Shown here: positions 16,155-22,796 of the stretch, piece by piece | How positions within the stretch are numbered: position 1 is the first letter of the stretch | How the letters are laid out: the number at the start of each line of letters is the position of its first letter | DNA from: a virus | Strand: one strand, 5' to 3' | DNA: 31,872 nucleotides | Virus record (IMG/VR): IMGVR_UViG_3300024323_000014 | Location: 1-31,872 of that record | Notes under the pieces: generated by a model | What the model was told of the DNA's origin: nothing | Database searches by the model: none | The model's input: only the letters and a program-made list of their open reading frames with translations | Translations under genes and position numbers: made by a program

Positions 16155-16339
16155 GCGGTTACGAAAGACCAATAATAAAACAGTATTACTTAACCGTTGA
16201 AACTGATGATTTGATAATCGCAATCCGGCCTGAATGGATTGATTTTCAGCATGTGAAAGGCGCCAGGGGCGGATATCCAACGTTGAATGCTGCCATTGAC
16301 GCCATGATTAAACATTTGGAAGGATTGCGTGATGAATGA
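16151..16339 (+). CDS. Small hypothetical protein (62 aa)
   Basis: The product has a beta-beta-helix look: KQYYLTVETDDLIIAIRPEW, then YPTLNAAIDAMIKHLEGL. This suggests a small compact alpha/beta domain. It is coupled at both ends to neighbours (ATGA before, ATGAATGA after). No family recognised. Confidence 0.5.
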   Translation: MSGYERPIIKQYYLTVETDDLIIAIRPEWIDFQHVKGARGGYPTLNAAIDAMIKHLEGLRDE

Positions 16340-16523
16340 TTTTACGAAAGACGAGCTGCAAATTATTCATCTTGATATGACTGCATACATTCATAGAACG
16401 ACTATATTGGCAGAATCACCGAGTCATCGCGCCTTAAGAGATAAAGTTCAATCCATGATTGACGATTATTGCGAGTATGAAGATTGGGAAATGATTGAAG
16501 GTGATTGCGAGAGAATAGGATAA
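16332..16523 (+). CDS. Small phage protein (63 aa)
   Basis: I used the ATG at 16332, seven bases behind AAGGA; GTG at 16329 is an alternative. The segment FTKDELQIIHLDMTAYIHR...ALRDKVQSMIDDYCEYE recalls short proteins in many phage early regions, which carry an FTKEEL...LRDKVQSMIDNYC pattern. Their function is not known to me. It overlaps both neighbours. Confidence 0.55.
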   Translation: MNDFTKDELQIIHLDMTAYIHRTTILAESPSHRALRDKVQSMIDDYCEYEDWEMIEGDCERIG

Positions 16524-16762
16524 TGATTGACTACGAAATGAAGAAATTCGACTTAGATTACAACTATCAAATCACAACAGAAATGATTTTAAAACTGATG
16601 CAGGGTAAAAGGTTGCATTTTCAAATGAATGAAAACTCACCTAGATTTACATTTCATCCACCGGAAAGCGGCGTGTTTATTTCTGATAAGCAGTATCACG
16701 CTTTAAGAGCTTACACCAGTAACGGACAGGAATATATTTTTCATCAGATTGAAAATGATTGA
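16523..16762 (+). CDS. Hypothetical early protein with MIDYE start (79 aa)
   Basis: The ATG at 16523 shares its A with the preceding stop (TAATG) and follows AGGA. An in-frame TTG at 16505 exists but is less likely. The body has strands and helices typical of a small globular protein (RLHFQMNENSPRFTFHPP). Its first 15 bases are the same, bar one, as those of the next two genes. Unknown. Confidence 0.5.
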   Translation: MIDYEMKKFDLDYNYQITTEMILKLMQGKRLHFQMNENSPRFTFHPPESGVFISDKQYHALRAYTSNGQEYIFHQIEND

Positions 16763-16910
16763 TTACGAAAAAAAGATGGATGAACGCACCGCATACATTG
16801 CAGAAAAACTTCAATCGATTAAGCGAATTAATTGGTTTGGATATGGGTTTGTTGTCGGGGTCATGCTTGTTTCAGCAACGCTTTCTATTATTTATTATTT
16901 TATTGGATGA
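16755..16910 (+). CDS. Tiny membrane protein with MIDYE start (51 aa)
   Basis: The product MIDYEKKMDERTAYIAEKLQ... has a charged N-terminal helix and one membrane segment, GYGFVVGVMLVSATLSIIYY, near the C-terminus. It overlaps the previous gene by eight bases (ATGATTGA). It was found by reading the gap between its neighbours. A single-span membrane-anchored protein, function unknown. Confidence 0.5.
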   Translation: MIDYEKKMDERTAYIAEKLQSIKRINWFGYGFVVGVMLVSATLSIIYYFIG

Positions 16911-16913
16911 AAA

Positions 16914-17612
16914 ATGATTGACTACGAAAAACTAAAAAAAGAAATCGAAATAATGAAATCTGAATTTGACGATATGAGATGGCGCATGAATGAAGTCTGT
17001 AATGCATTGTCGTTGCGTGAAGATAGGCCTAAACCTAAATACAAGCTCGGCGATATTTGCTTCGTGAAATATAATGATTTTGATTCCACAACAAAAATAA
17101 GCGGCGTTGAAATAACATCATCTCCGCAAGATGATTACTATGATGCAAAATGGGTGGATACCGGCAATCATGTGAATATTAAAGAGGAACATTTATTCCC
17201 AACACGCCAAGCCCTAATCGAGCATCAAATCGAACACTGGGTAGAGCAATTAAATGCGGAATGCATTCAAGATAAGGATGGTGAAATCCGCCCTCTTCCA
17301 AAAGGCAATAATCATTGTACTATGCAAAGAGAACACAATTTTGTTAGAGGAACTTGTTTTGATTGTGGCTACATAAAGCCTGTATGGAGTGAAGATACTA
17401 TATTCATCGCAGATGGACCGAGTTTTAAAAATGAATGCCAGCATGAATGTACCCATGACATATATCATGGTCAATCAGGAGTCTGTGATAAATGTGGGAT
17501 TACGTTTAAAAAAGAATGCCAGCATGTTTCAGTTTGTGGTGAACTCGCCCCTCCTTCTGAAACATTAAACCCACGATCGAAATGCATCAAATGCGGAGAA
17601 TTCTATAAATGA
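16914..17612 (+). CDS. Protein with zinc-ribbon-like repeats and MIDYE start (232 aa)
   Basis: The N-terminus is a coiled coil (MIDYEKLKKEIEIMKSEFDD). A central region (PKYKLGDICFVKYNDF) looks like a small beta-barrel. The C-terminal third has three Cys pairs, CFDCG, CDKCG and CIKCG, each preceded by C-x-H or similar (QREH, CQHEC, CQHVSVC), consistent with three tandem zinc ribbons. These suggest nucleic-acid or protein binding. It is the third consecutive gene starting with MIDYE. No family name. Confidence 0.6.
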   Translation: MIDYEKLKKEIEIMKSEFDDMRWRMNEVCNALSLREDRPKPKYKLGDICFVKYNDFDSTTKISGVEITSSPQDDYYDAKWVDTGNHVNIKEEHLFPTRQALIEHQIEHWVEQLNAECIQDKDGEIRPLPKGNNHCTMQREHNFVRGTCFDCGYIKPVWSEDTIFIADGPSFKNECQHECTHDIYHGQSGVCDKCGITFKKECQHVSVCGELAPPSETLNPRSKCIKCGEFYK

Positions 17613-17770
17613 ATCTATTCCCCTATAAATACAAGGTAACTAAAGATATCGATGGTTATTACAATATTTATAGAAAGCGGTTTATATTTTGGACTCTAAT
17701 TGCATGCGCTATTAGTCATGAAAGAGCAAAGAAAAAGATAGAGGACGCTACATTTTGCGAATATTTTTAG
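17609..17770 (+). CDS. Small basic protein (53 aa)
   Basis: The product MNLFPYKYKVTKDIDGYYNI...FCEYF is rich in Tyr, Lys and Ile, with a hydrophobic segment FIFWTLIACAI. It starts in an ATGA overlap behind GGAGAATTCTATAA, a sequence repeated before later genes. Unknown; membrane association is possible. Confidence 0.45.
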   Translation: MNLFPYKYKVTKDIDGYYNIYRKRFIFWTLIACAISHERAKKKIEDATFCEYF

Positions 17771-17783
17771 GAGAATTCTACAA

Positions 17784-17966
17784 ATGAGCATTAAAAAGAA
17801 AACTGTAATAGCGTTCGTTATATTTATTACTAGCTGCATACTTTGTATGAACGTTTTATTTCTTCATGACTTTGAATTATTTATATCACACGTGATTCAT
17901 TGTATAGCTGAAGGGATAATAATTTTAATGTTTTCTAGAGAATTGCGCGGAGATTCTTACAGATGA
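17784..17966 (+). CDS. Small membrane protein (60 aa)
   Basis: Two hydrophobic segments are visible, VIAFVIFITSCILCMNVLFL and HCIAEGIIILMF, with Lys-rich cytoplasmic-type ends. The layout is a two-span membrane protein of holin-like size, but nothing else supports a lysis role. The ribosome binding site is the repeated TAGGAGAATTCTACAA. It overlaps the next gene by four bases. Confidence 0.5.
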   Translation: MSIKKKTVIAFVIFITSCILCMNVLFLHDFELFISHVIHCIAEGIIILMFSRELRGDSYR

Positions 17967-18064
17967 GCCACGATGATATTCTAGTGATTTGCAAAGCTGC
18001 CGAATGGTGCTTTTTTTTGGATTGCCGTTGGCATGGCCTGTTTATAGGAGAATTCTACAAATGA
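17963..18064 (+). CDS. Tiny protein (33 aa), coupled to neighbours
   Basis: The product MSHDDILVICKAAEWCFFLD... starts in an ATGA overlap and stops in another (18061-18064). It ends GEFYK, the same peptide as the end of the zinc-ribbon protein, because the repeated ribosome-binding leader is read as coding sequence. Support is the coupling geometry only. Confidence 0.4.
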   Translation: MSHDDILVICKAAEWCFFLDCRWHGLFIGEFYK

Positions 18065-18378
18065 AACATAAGCTTCTTTTAGCAGCCCTGTTATTAGCCA
18101 CATCCATGCAAATACACGCAAGTTTTGCAGCAGGGTATGTTGTTGGTTCTGCGGCGGGTAGCTCATCATCTGAAAGTAATGATGTTTTTATTTCACAAAA
18201 ATATGATTATGCCATAGCTTGCAAAGTGGAGTATGAGCGATTATCAGAATCATCATTTAAATATTATTGCAGCCATCCACCAAAAAGAGATTCTATTTTA
18301 TTTATGAATATGGTTTTTAATAGTGAGCATTGGCCTTCAAGAATTGTTTATTACATGAAGGCCAATAAAGATGATTAA
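18061..18378 (+). CDS. Exported protein with signal peptide (105 aa)
   Basis: The ATG at 18061 follows the repeated TAGGAGAATTCTACAA leader and gives MKHKLLLAALLLATSMQIHA, a clear signal peptide with cleavage after Ala-x-Ala-type residues. The mature part is small, with two Cys (IACKVEY and YYCSH) that may form a disulfide. An earlier in-frame start at 17989 would bury the signal. Unknown periplasmic protein expressed early. Confidence 0.6.
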   Translation: MKHKLLLAALLLATSMQIHASFAAGYVVGSAAGSSSSESNDVFISQKYDYAIACKVEYERLSESSFKYYCSHPPKRDSILFMNMVFNSEHWPSRIVYYMKANKDD

Positions 18379-18406
18379 ACCTGAAGAAATTAAGGAAATT
18401 GAATGA
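18371..18406 (+). CDS. Possible 11-residue leader peptide
   Basis: The reading MIKPEEIKEIE starts inside the end of the exported-protein gene and stops in an ATGA overlap with the next gene. AAGGA for that gene lies within it. It may just be a coupling device rather than a functional peptide. Confidence 0.25.
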   Translation: MIKPEEIKEIE

Positions 18407-18555
18407 CACCCTTAGAAAAAGAACTAATAGAAAGATGCAATAAATCTGCTTTACTACTAGGCATGGCATGGGGCTTATTAAATGAATCAACACATAAAGA
18501 TCATGAGATGTTCATTAATCTAAAAAGATGTATTGAGGAGCTATACTACAAATGA
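18403..18555 (+). CDS. Small helical protein (50 aa)
   Basis: AAGGA at 18391-18395 precedes the ATG by seven bases. The product MTPLEKELIERCNKSALLLG... is helical throughout and ends CIEELYYK, overlapping the next gene by four bases. No family recognised; its support is its coupling with both neighbours. Confidence 0.45.
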   Translation: MTPLEKELIERCNKSALLLGMAWGLLNESTHKDHEMFINLKRCIEELYYK

Positions 18556-18719
18556 CAGACGAACTAAGACACAAAATGCACTTCCTTTCAGGCCAAATAT
18601 CAGCAGCCGGGTTCTTTTGCGAAAGCAGTACATATGCCGATTTATGGGAAAGCATCCAAGACCAATACGAATATATTCTTACCCAATTATTCCCTAATGA
18701 CACTAAATCCAGTAAATAG
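18552..18719 (+). CDS. Small helical protein (55 aa)
   Basis: The product MTDELRHKMHFLSGQISAAG... starts in an ATGA overlap behind GAGGAG. It reads as two short helices and a polar tail. No motif recognised. It ends 32 bases before the next gene. Confidence 0.45.
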   Translation: MTDELRHKMHFLSGQISAAGFFCESSTYADLWESIQDQYEYILTQLFPNDTKSSK

Positions 18720-18750
18720 TACCAGTATATCTTAACTAAATGAGGCAACC

Positions 18751-19026
18751 ATGAATCAACAAGACCTACTGCAAAGACTTTCTGAGCTTTCTGGCATGAC
18801 AAGAGCAATCTATTGCGTATCCGAAGACCAAGGCATTGATACGATTGCCGTCAACCTAGAACAGGCATTAGATGACCTGGTTGAAAGATTGCAATCGGAA
18901 GAGCACCTAGAGTTAAACAACCGATTCCGCCTAGAACCCGATTGCAACCATTATTGGGTGAAACTCCAAGACTCGCATGAAAGCTTCTGCCCTAGATGCG
19001 GAATTCGCAATGATCCCTCATTCTAA
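18751..19026 (+). CDS. Small protein with C-terminal zinc-binding-like site (91 aa)
   Basis: The N-terminal two thirds are helical (MNQQDLLQRLSELSGM..., ALDDLVERLQSEEHLEL). The C-terminus has CNHYWVKLQD followed by FCPRCG, a Cys/His arrangement like a zinc ribbon and similar in spirit to the CxxC motifs of the 232-residue protein upstream. GAGG precedes the ATG. Probable DNA or protein binding; unknown. Confidence 0.55.
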   Translation: MNQQDLLQRLSELSGMTRAIYCVSEDQGIDTIAVNLEQALDDLVERLQSEEHLELNNRFRLEPDCNHYWVKLQDSHESFCPRCGIRNDPSF

Positions 19027-19183
19027 GCTTAAAGAATTGCTCAAGCTACCGCCAAACTTATTCCCATGCTCTACTGGTCGTAGCTTTCATCGTGACCATA
19101 TATGGCGCCCTGGAAGGTCTATATTTCTTCGAAAAGGCATGCGTTGTCAGCGGTGCAATCTGTTCAAATTGGATGGCAATTAA
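19010..19183 (+). CDS. Small Arg-rich protein with CxxC (57 aa), uncertain
   Basis: I used the ATG at 19010, which overlaps the preceding gene by 17 bases; a start at 18977 would overlap by 50. The product is basic (SFHRDHIWRPGRSIFLRKGM) with a CQRC motif near the end. No good ribosome binding site is visible. A competing frame over the same DNA encodes a strongly hydrophobic stretch, so the true frame is unclear. Confidence 0.35.
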   Translation: MIPHSKLKELLKLPPNLFPCSTGRSFHRDHIWRPGRSIFLRKGMRCQRCNLFKLDGN

Positions 19184-19202
19184 ATCATAAATTAGATAAG
19201 AT

Positions 19203-19249
19203 GATAGCTCGCGGTGCTGAAACACCACGGGCTATCTGCGCAATAGCGC
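19203..19249 (+). other. Strong paired hairpins in the gap before the 57-aa gene
   Basis: GATAGCTCG (19203-19211) pairs with CGGGCTATC (19228-19236), including one G-T wobble. After a C-A mismatch, GGTG pairs with CACC around a CTGAAA loop. A second stem, GCGC-AATA-GCGC, occupies 19238-19249. No T run follows. The remaining gap to 19360 has no convincing gene. It could be a structured leader, attenuator or small RNA; function unknown. Confidence 0.45.
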
Positions 19250-19360
19250 GGTGGCATTGCAACCCTGGTTCAGAGGGCTACATATGCTTACAAGTTTACC
19301 ATATTCGATAGACCAAACAACACTTTATTTTAATTTCGTATCGTCGGAAGGATTCGTCAC

Positions 19361-19534
19361 ATGCAAAATTTATTACTTGATATGTCTAAGCAGTTCGCCC
19401 CTAAAATGGGGATTCAATACCACAATGAGTTTGTAAGGATAGCCATGGATTTTATACGCATATCGGAAGAAAAAAGAAAAGCCCGTCTAATCCACGGGCT
19501 AAATGTGCACACTAACAAGGAAACGCAGCAATGA
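19361..19534 (+). CDS. Small protein before the primase (57 aa)
   Basis: The product MQNLLLDMSKQFAPKMGIQY... is helical and basic. GGAAGGA precedes the ATG at 19361, and the stop overlaps the primase start by four bases (ATGA), so the two are coupled. An inverted repeat within it acts as a terminator for the other strand. No family recognised. Confidence 0.5.
   Translation: MQNLLLDMSKQFAPKMGIQYHNEFVRIAMDFIRISEEKRKARLIHGLNVHTNKETQQ
19468..19500 (-). terminator. Minus-strand intrinsic terminator inside an early gene
   Basis: AGCCCGT (19480-19486) and ACGGGCT (19494-19500) form a perfect seven-pair stem with a seven-base loop. Read on the minus strand it is followed by TTTTCTTTTTTC. No minus-strand gene ends nearby, so it may stop antisense readthrough coming leftward from the csrA operon. 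Confidence 0.55.
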
Positions 19535-21351
19535 GTATAACACAATCTTCAAGTTTTGAGCAATTATTTAAAATAGTTGAAGGAATAGCGGCAAAAGATG
19601 GCCAGCGCTTTGATGGAAAGTATTGGGAATATAAAGATTTTAATGGCAATTTTTTGGGCTTAATCGTAAGAACTGAAAAAATACCAACCGGGAAAGATGT
19701 TCGACCGTGGTGTTTAATAGATGGAAAATGGAAGTCAAAAGGCTTCTGGGGTGACTCAAAACCTATTTATGGAATAGAGAAATTAAAACAGCACCCAAAA
19801 AGAAAAATAATGTTTGTTGAAGGCGAAAAAACTACAGATGCAGCACAAAAATTATTTCCAGAAATGAACGTTGTTTGCTGGCAAGGAGGATCAGCTGCTG
19901 CAAAGAAGGCTGATTTATCAAAATTTCAAAACGCACATATCTATCTTGTTCCTGACAATGATGACGCCGGTTATAGAGCTATGGATATCATTGCAGAACG
20001 ACTCTTTGAGCAATCCAATACTTTATTCATGGTAGATATTAGAAAGATTGGCGTTGAGGATAAGTGGGATATTGCAGATTTAGATAATGAGTCTGGAGAA
20101 GTTGAGCCCGATCATGTTCGGGGATTTATTTTAGCGACTAAAAAATATCTCCCTATTTTTCCAGAAATGGATCACTCAACCTACCCCGACCTATCCGAAG
20201 GAAAGAACCCAAGACCACTCGACACAACAGACAATGTTATCGCCTTATTAAATCATTTTAAAATAAAAGTTGCTTGGAACATGATGAAAAGAATAAGAGA
20301 TGTATACGTTCCTTCAATAATATTCTATGACGAAGAATCGGAAAATGCATCGCTAACATATATCACCAATCTAGCCATTAAAAATGGGTTAAAGCCAAAT
20401 AGAATTGATAAACATCTCGACTCAATAGCTTGGTCGAATACCTATCACCCAATCCGAGACTGGATACTAAAAGAACCCCTACAAGATAAATCAATTTTTA
20501 ATAAATTCTTGCAGTGCATCCAAACAACGAATAATGACCTTTCATATATTTTAATTAAACGCTGGATGATTTCAGCAATTGCAGCTCTTTTTAATGATTC
20601 TGATTTCTGCACACAAGGTGTATTAGTGATTCAAGGCGAACCAGGAACACACAAATCTAGTTTTATTATGTCTCTAGTGCCAAATGAATTAAGCGCAATA
20701 AAAGGCGGAACATCATTAGATCCAACAAAAAAAGATGACATTTTAACACTAGCCGCTTATTGGATAGCCGAGCTCGGTGAACTAGATGCAACTTTTAGAA
20801 AAGCTGATATTGCTAGATTAAAATCTCATATTACAAATGACGTTGACGATGTTAGACGCGCATACGCATCAAGAAATAGCCGAATGATAAGACGCACAGT
20901 TTATGCAGCAACAGTGAATGATGACAAATTTCTAGTGGATACAACAGGGAATAGAAGATGGTGGACGATTTCTATTACTGAACCAATAAATACACGTCAC
21001 CGCCTAAATATGCAGCAAGTTTGGCGGTGCATGTATGACATGTGGACAAATGGCGAATCACCTAATCTGCTTGAAAATGAAATGAAACTCCTTAATCAAT
21101 CAAATAAAGAATTTGAATACATTGATCCCATGCTTGAAAAACTGGAAGTCGAATTCAACTGGGAATGGAAAGACAGAATATGGATGAACTCAACCCAAGT
21201 TTTAGAACGAATTGGCTATACCAATATCAATACTAGTCAATCAACAAAAATGGGAAGAATCTTATCAAAGAAACAACTGGTCAAAAAAATATTAAGAGGC
21301 ATAAGTTATTATCATATGCCTATCTTTAAGCTAGACGATGGTGGGCATTGA
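19531..21351 (+). CDS. Primase-helicase: TOPRIM plus VapE/SF3-type helicase
   Basis: The 606-residue product has two modules. Residues about 91-160 are a TOPRIM domain: IMFVEGEKTTDAA (Glu98) and IYLVPDNDDAG (Asp142, Asp144). Residues about 340-480 match virulence-associated E (VapE) type helicases. They include Walker A GEPGTHKSS at 369-377, acidic WIAELGELD at 411-419, and TTGNRRWWTI at 471-480, the family's typical end motif. P4-like phages use comparable primase-helicases to start replication. The gene runs straight into the repeat-rich region proposed as origin. The His before the P-loop Lys (GTHKS) is slightly unusual. Confidence 0.85.
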   Translation: MSITQSSSFEQLFKIVEGIAAKDGQRFDGKYWEYKDFNGNFLGLIVRTEKIPTGKDVRPWCLIDGKWKSKGFWGDSKPIYGIEKLKQHPKRKIMFVEGEKTTDAAQKLFPEMNVVCWQGGSAAAKKADLSKFQNAHIYLVPDNDDAGYRAMDIIAERLFEQSNTLFMVDIRKIGVEDKWDIADLDNESGEVEPDHVRGFILATKKYLPIFPEMDHSTYPDLSEGKNPRPLDTTDNVIALLNHFKIKVAWNMMKRIRDVYVPSIIFYDEESENASLTYITNLAIKNGLKPNRIDKHLDSIAWSNTYHPIRDWILKEPLQDKSIFNKFLQCIQTTNNDLSYILIKRWMISAIAALFNDSDFCTQGVLVIQGEPGTHKSSFIMSLVPNELSAIKGGTSLDPTKKDDILTLAAYWIAELGELDATFRKADIARLKSHITNDVDDVRRAYASRNSRMIRRTVYAATVNDDKFLVDTTGNRRWWTISITEPINTRHRLNMQQVWRCMYDMWTNGESPNLLENEMKLLNQSNKEFEYIDPMLEKLEVEFNWEWKDRIWMNSTQVLERIGYTNINTSQSTKMGRILSKKQLVKKILRGISYYHMPIFKLDDGGH

Positions 21352-21623
21352 TGGTGGGCGTTGGTGGACTAGATTTTTTTATGCCCACCACAAAAACATC
21401 AAGCCAGTAGCGGGTTTAGTGGACATGGTGGACATGGTGGACTTATATTTATATAAGTTATATATATTATTAATATTACTAATATACGCTATAGGGTTTA
21501 CGCTCTATGCACTTTTGTGTCCACCATCCCCCACATGCCCACCAATCCCGCGCCAGTACTGGGCTAAACGTGGTGGTCTGTGTTTTTAGCATCCCCACCA
21601 CCCCACCACATCACCCCCACCAC
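21337..21623. other. Candidate replication origin: iterons flanking an AT-rich core
   Basis: On the left are GATGGTGGGCATT (21337-21349), GATGGTGGGCGTT (21350-21362), GGTGGAC (21363-21369) and three 9-base units GTGGACATG, GTGGACATG, GTGGACTTA (21419-21445). The core at about 21441-21487 is almost pure A/T and starts with a perfect inverted repeat ACTTATAT/ATATAAGT. To the right the same words recur inverted: TGTCCACCAT (21518-21527), ATGCCCACC (21535-21543) and CCACC clusters to 21623. CCAGTACTGG (21553-21562) is a perfect palindrome. The arrangement beside a primase-helicase fits an origin; this is inference. Confidence 0.55.
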
Positions 21624-21636
21624 AATATGGATATAA

Positions 21637-21867
21637 ATGACATTTCAATCACATTGTATAAAAAATGGAATAGAACTCCTGCGAGATGACATAATATTCA
21701 TAAAAAAACAGTTGGCAGGTATTCCTGAGCATTTGCAAAAGCCAGTCTTAACTGAATATTGTGAAATCTGGTTGAAAGGTATGAAGGAAACCGATATTGT
21801 TTATCGGCAACAAAATATCGGAAGACGCAAGGCTAATTTATATTTATTGGAGCAGGTACATGGATAA
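21637..21867 (+). CDS. Small phage protein between origin and cold-shock gene (76 aa)
   Basis: The product contains [20 protein letters not shown] and [18 protein letters not shown], a helical, basic C-terminus suited to nucleic-acid or replication-protein binding. TGGAT lies before the ATG. Its stop overlaps the cold-shock gene start by eight bases. Position between primase-helicase and cold-shock protein suggests a replication accessory role, which is inference only. Confidence 0.55.
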   Translation: MTFQSHCIKNGIELLRDDIIFIKKQLAGIPEHLQKPVLTEYCEIWLKGMKETDIVYRQQNIGRRKANLYLLEQVHG

Positions 21868-22066
21868 GCTGGGAACGGTTAAGTGGTTTAATGGGGCAAA
21901 AGGCTTTGGATTTATTGAATGTGATGGTGAAGATTATTTTGCACATTTTCGGTCAATAGCGGGCGCAGATGGCTTTAAGACGCTGGAAGACGGTGCAAAA
22001 GTAAAGTTCACAGCATTCGCAGGCAAGAAAGGGGCTGAGGCTCATGATATAACGGTTTTACGGTGA
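21860..22066 (+). CDS. Cold-shock domain protein (68 aa)
   Basis: The product [20 protein letters not shown]... is a complete cold-shock domain. KWFN is at 8-11, RNP1 KGFGFI at 14-19 and RNP2-like DYFAHF at 25-30, where bacterial proteins usually have a VFVHF-like sequence. It should bind single-stranded RNA or DNA and melt structures. The length is typical of CspA-type proteins. It is the last gene of the rightward early operon and is coupled to the previous one. Confidence 0.9.
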   Translation: MDKLGTVKWFNGAKGFGFIECDGEDYFAHFRSIAGADGFKTLEDGAKVKFTAFAGKKGAEAHDITVLR

Positions 22067-22286
22067 CTTCTCTTTGAGATGGTACGTTTTGATAGGGTGA
22101 ATTTTGCGTTGAATGTAGGCGCTTTAAAATCGGTTTTACGTGATATACCAATTTGGTAATCATTGGTAGGTTTTTGGTAAGCGGCCAGTTAACGCGCTGG
22201 CCTCGCGACTTTATCCCTACTTTGGAGAAGGGGTACATTTCGCATCTACTGGCGTGCCAGGGCGTGAAATGACGTGGGGTATGCTA
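22067..22286. other. Intergenic region between convergent genes
   Basis: This region holds GGCCAG/CTGGCC, a perfect 6-base inverted repeat around 22182-22201, the palindrome ACCAATTTGGT, and three nearby TTGGTA words. No T run follows the stem on either strand, so I cannot call a terminator, and no gene was found. Confidence 0.35.
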
Positions 22287-22592
22287 TCATAAACCGAACC
22301 TTTTACAAAAAAGTGTGAATGAATCGGTTCTTTTTTCTCTCTCGGCTGTATTGGTAGGTTCTCCGTTCTTTTCATTGTTACTCCTAATTTTAAAATATAA
22401 TGTGTTTAATTGCTTGCTGACTACATCCCAATCTGGATCGCAAAATCTGTAGCTTTTTACATCATTCACGATGAGAATCTTGGGCGCGGCTTTTTGCAAT
22501 AGCGGCTGCATTTCGAACTTAACAATGCAACCTAAAGGCTCGAAGGATTTGCATTGCTGTTTCACAATTTCATATTGCGTTGCAGTAGGCAT
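22287..22592 (-). CDS. Hypothetical protein downstream of csrA (101 aa)
   Basis: The product MPTATQYEIVKQQCKSFEPL... has a central alpha/beta pattern (ILIVNDVKSYRFCDPDWDVV) and a charged tail. GAGGA at 22605-22601 (minus) is its ribosome binding site and overlaps the end of csrA. It is the last gene of the leftward operon. Not recognised. Confidence 0.55.
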   Translation of the reverse strand: MPTATQYEIVKQQCKSFEPLGCIVKFEMQPLLQKAAPKILIVNDVKSYRFCDPDWDVVSKQLNTLYFKIRSNNEKNGEPTNTAEREKRTDSFTLFCKRFGL

Positions 22593-22595
22593 GAG

Positions 22596-22796
22596 CTATT
22601 CCTCAATGCTTTTATATTTTATGATATTGGCATTTTTCCTGCGTGCGTGGTAAATCTCTTCGCGGTCGATAATGCAGTCTTTAGGCGCGTCGAAACCGAT
22701 TTTTATTTTTCCGTATTCATTAATTTCACAAAAAGTAATTACAATATCATCGTTGATTCGTATTTTTTCACCGGCTTTTCTCCATAAGATGAGCAT
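22596..22796 (-). CDS. csrA: CsrA-family post-transcriptional regulator
   Basis: This 66-residue protein aligns with CsrA throughout: MLIL at the N-terminus, RKAGEKIRINDDIVIT, KIKIGFDAPKD and DREEIYHARRK. The RNA-contacting residues Leu4 and Arg45 (Arg44 of E. coli, in the REEIY motif) are kept. Trp5 replaces the usual Thr. CsrA dimers bind GGA motifs near ribosome binding sites and repress or stabilise mRNAs. CAGGAG lies before its ATG, so autoregulation through this site is conceivable. It is in the leftward early operon with small genes of unknown function. Confidence 0.92.
   Translation of the reverse strand: MLILWRKAGEKIRINDDIVITFCEINEYGKIKIGFDAPKDCIIDREEIYHARRKNANIIKYKSIEE

Noticed and set aside
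19201-19290. tRNA-like sequence with GGTTCAG
   Set aside because: No seven-pair acceptor stem or proper T-arm could be drawn; the stems present do not form a cloverleaf.
19251-19436. 61-residue frame (and a shorter start at 19284) before the primase
   Set aside because: It overlaps the better supported gene at 19361-19534, which has a good ribosome binding site and is coupled to the primase.
21338-21589. Open reading frame of 83 residues across the repeat region
   Set aside because: It begins inside the primase gene, its sequence is a by-product of GGTGG/CCACC repeats and the AT-rich core, and it lacks a ribosome binding site.
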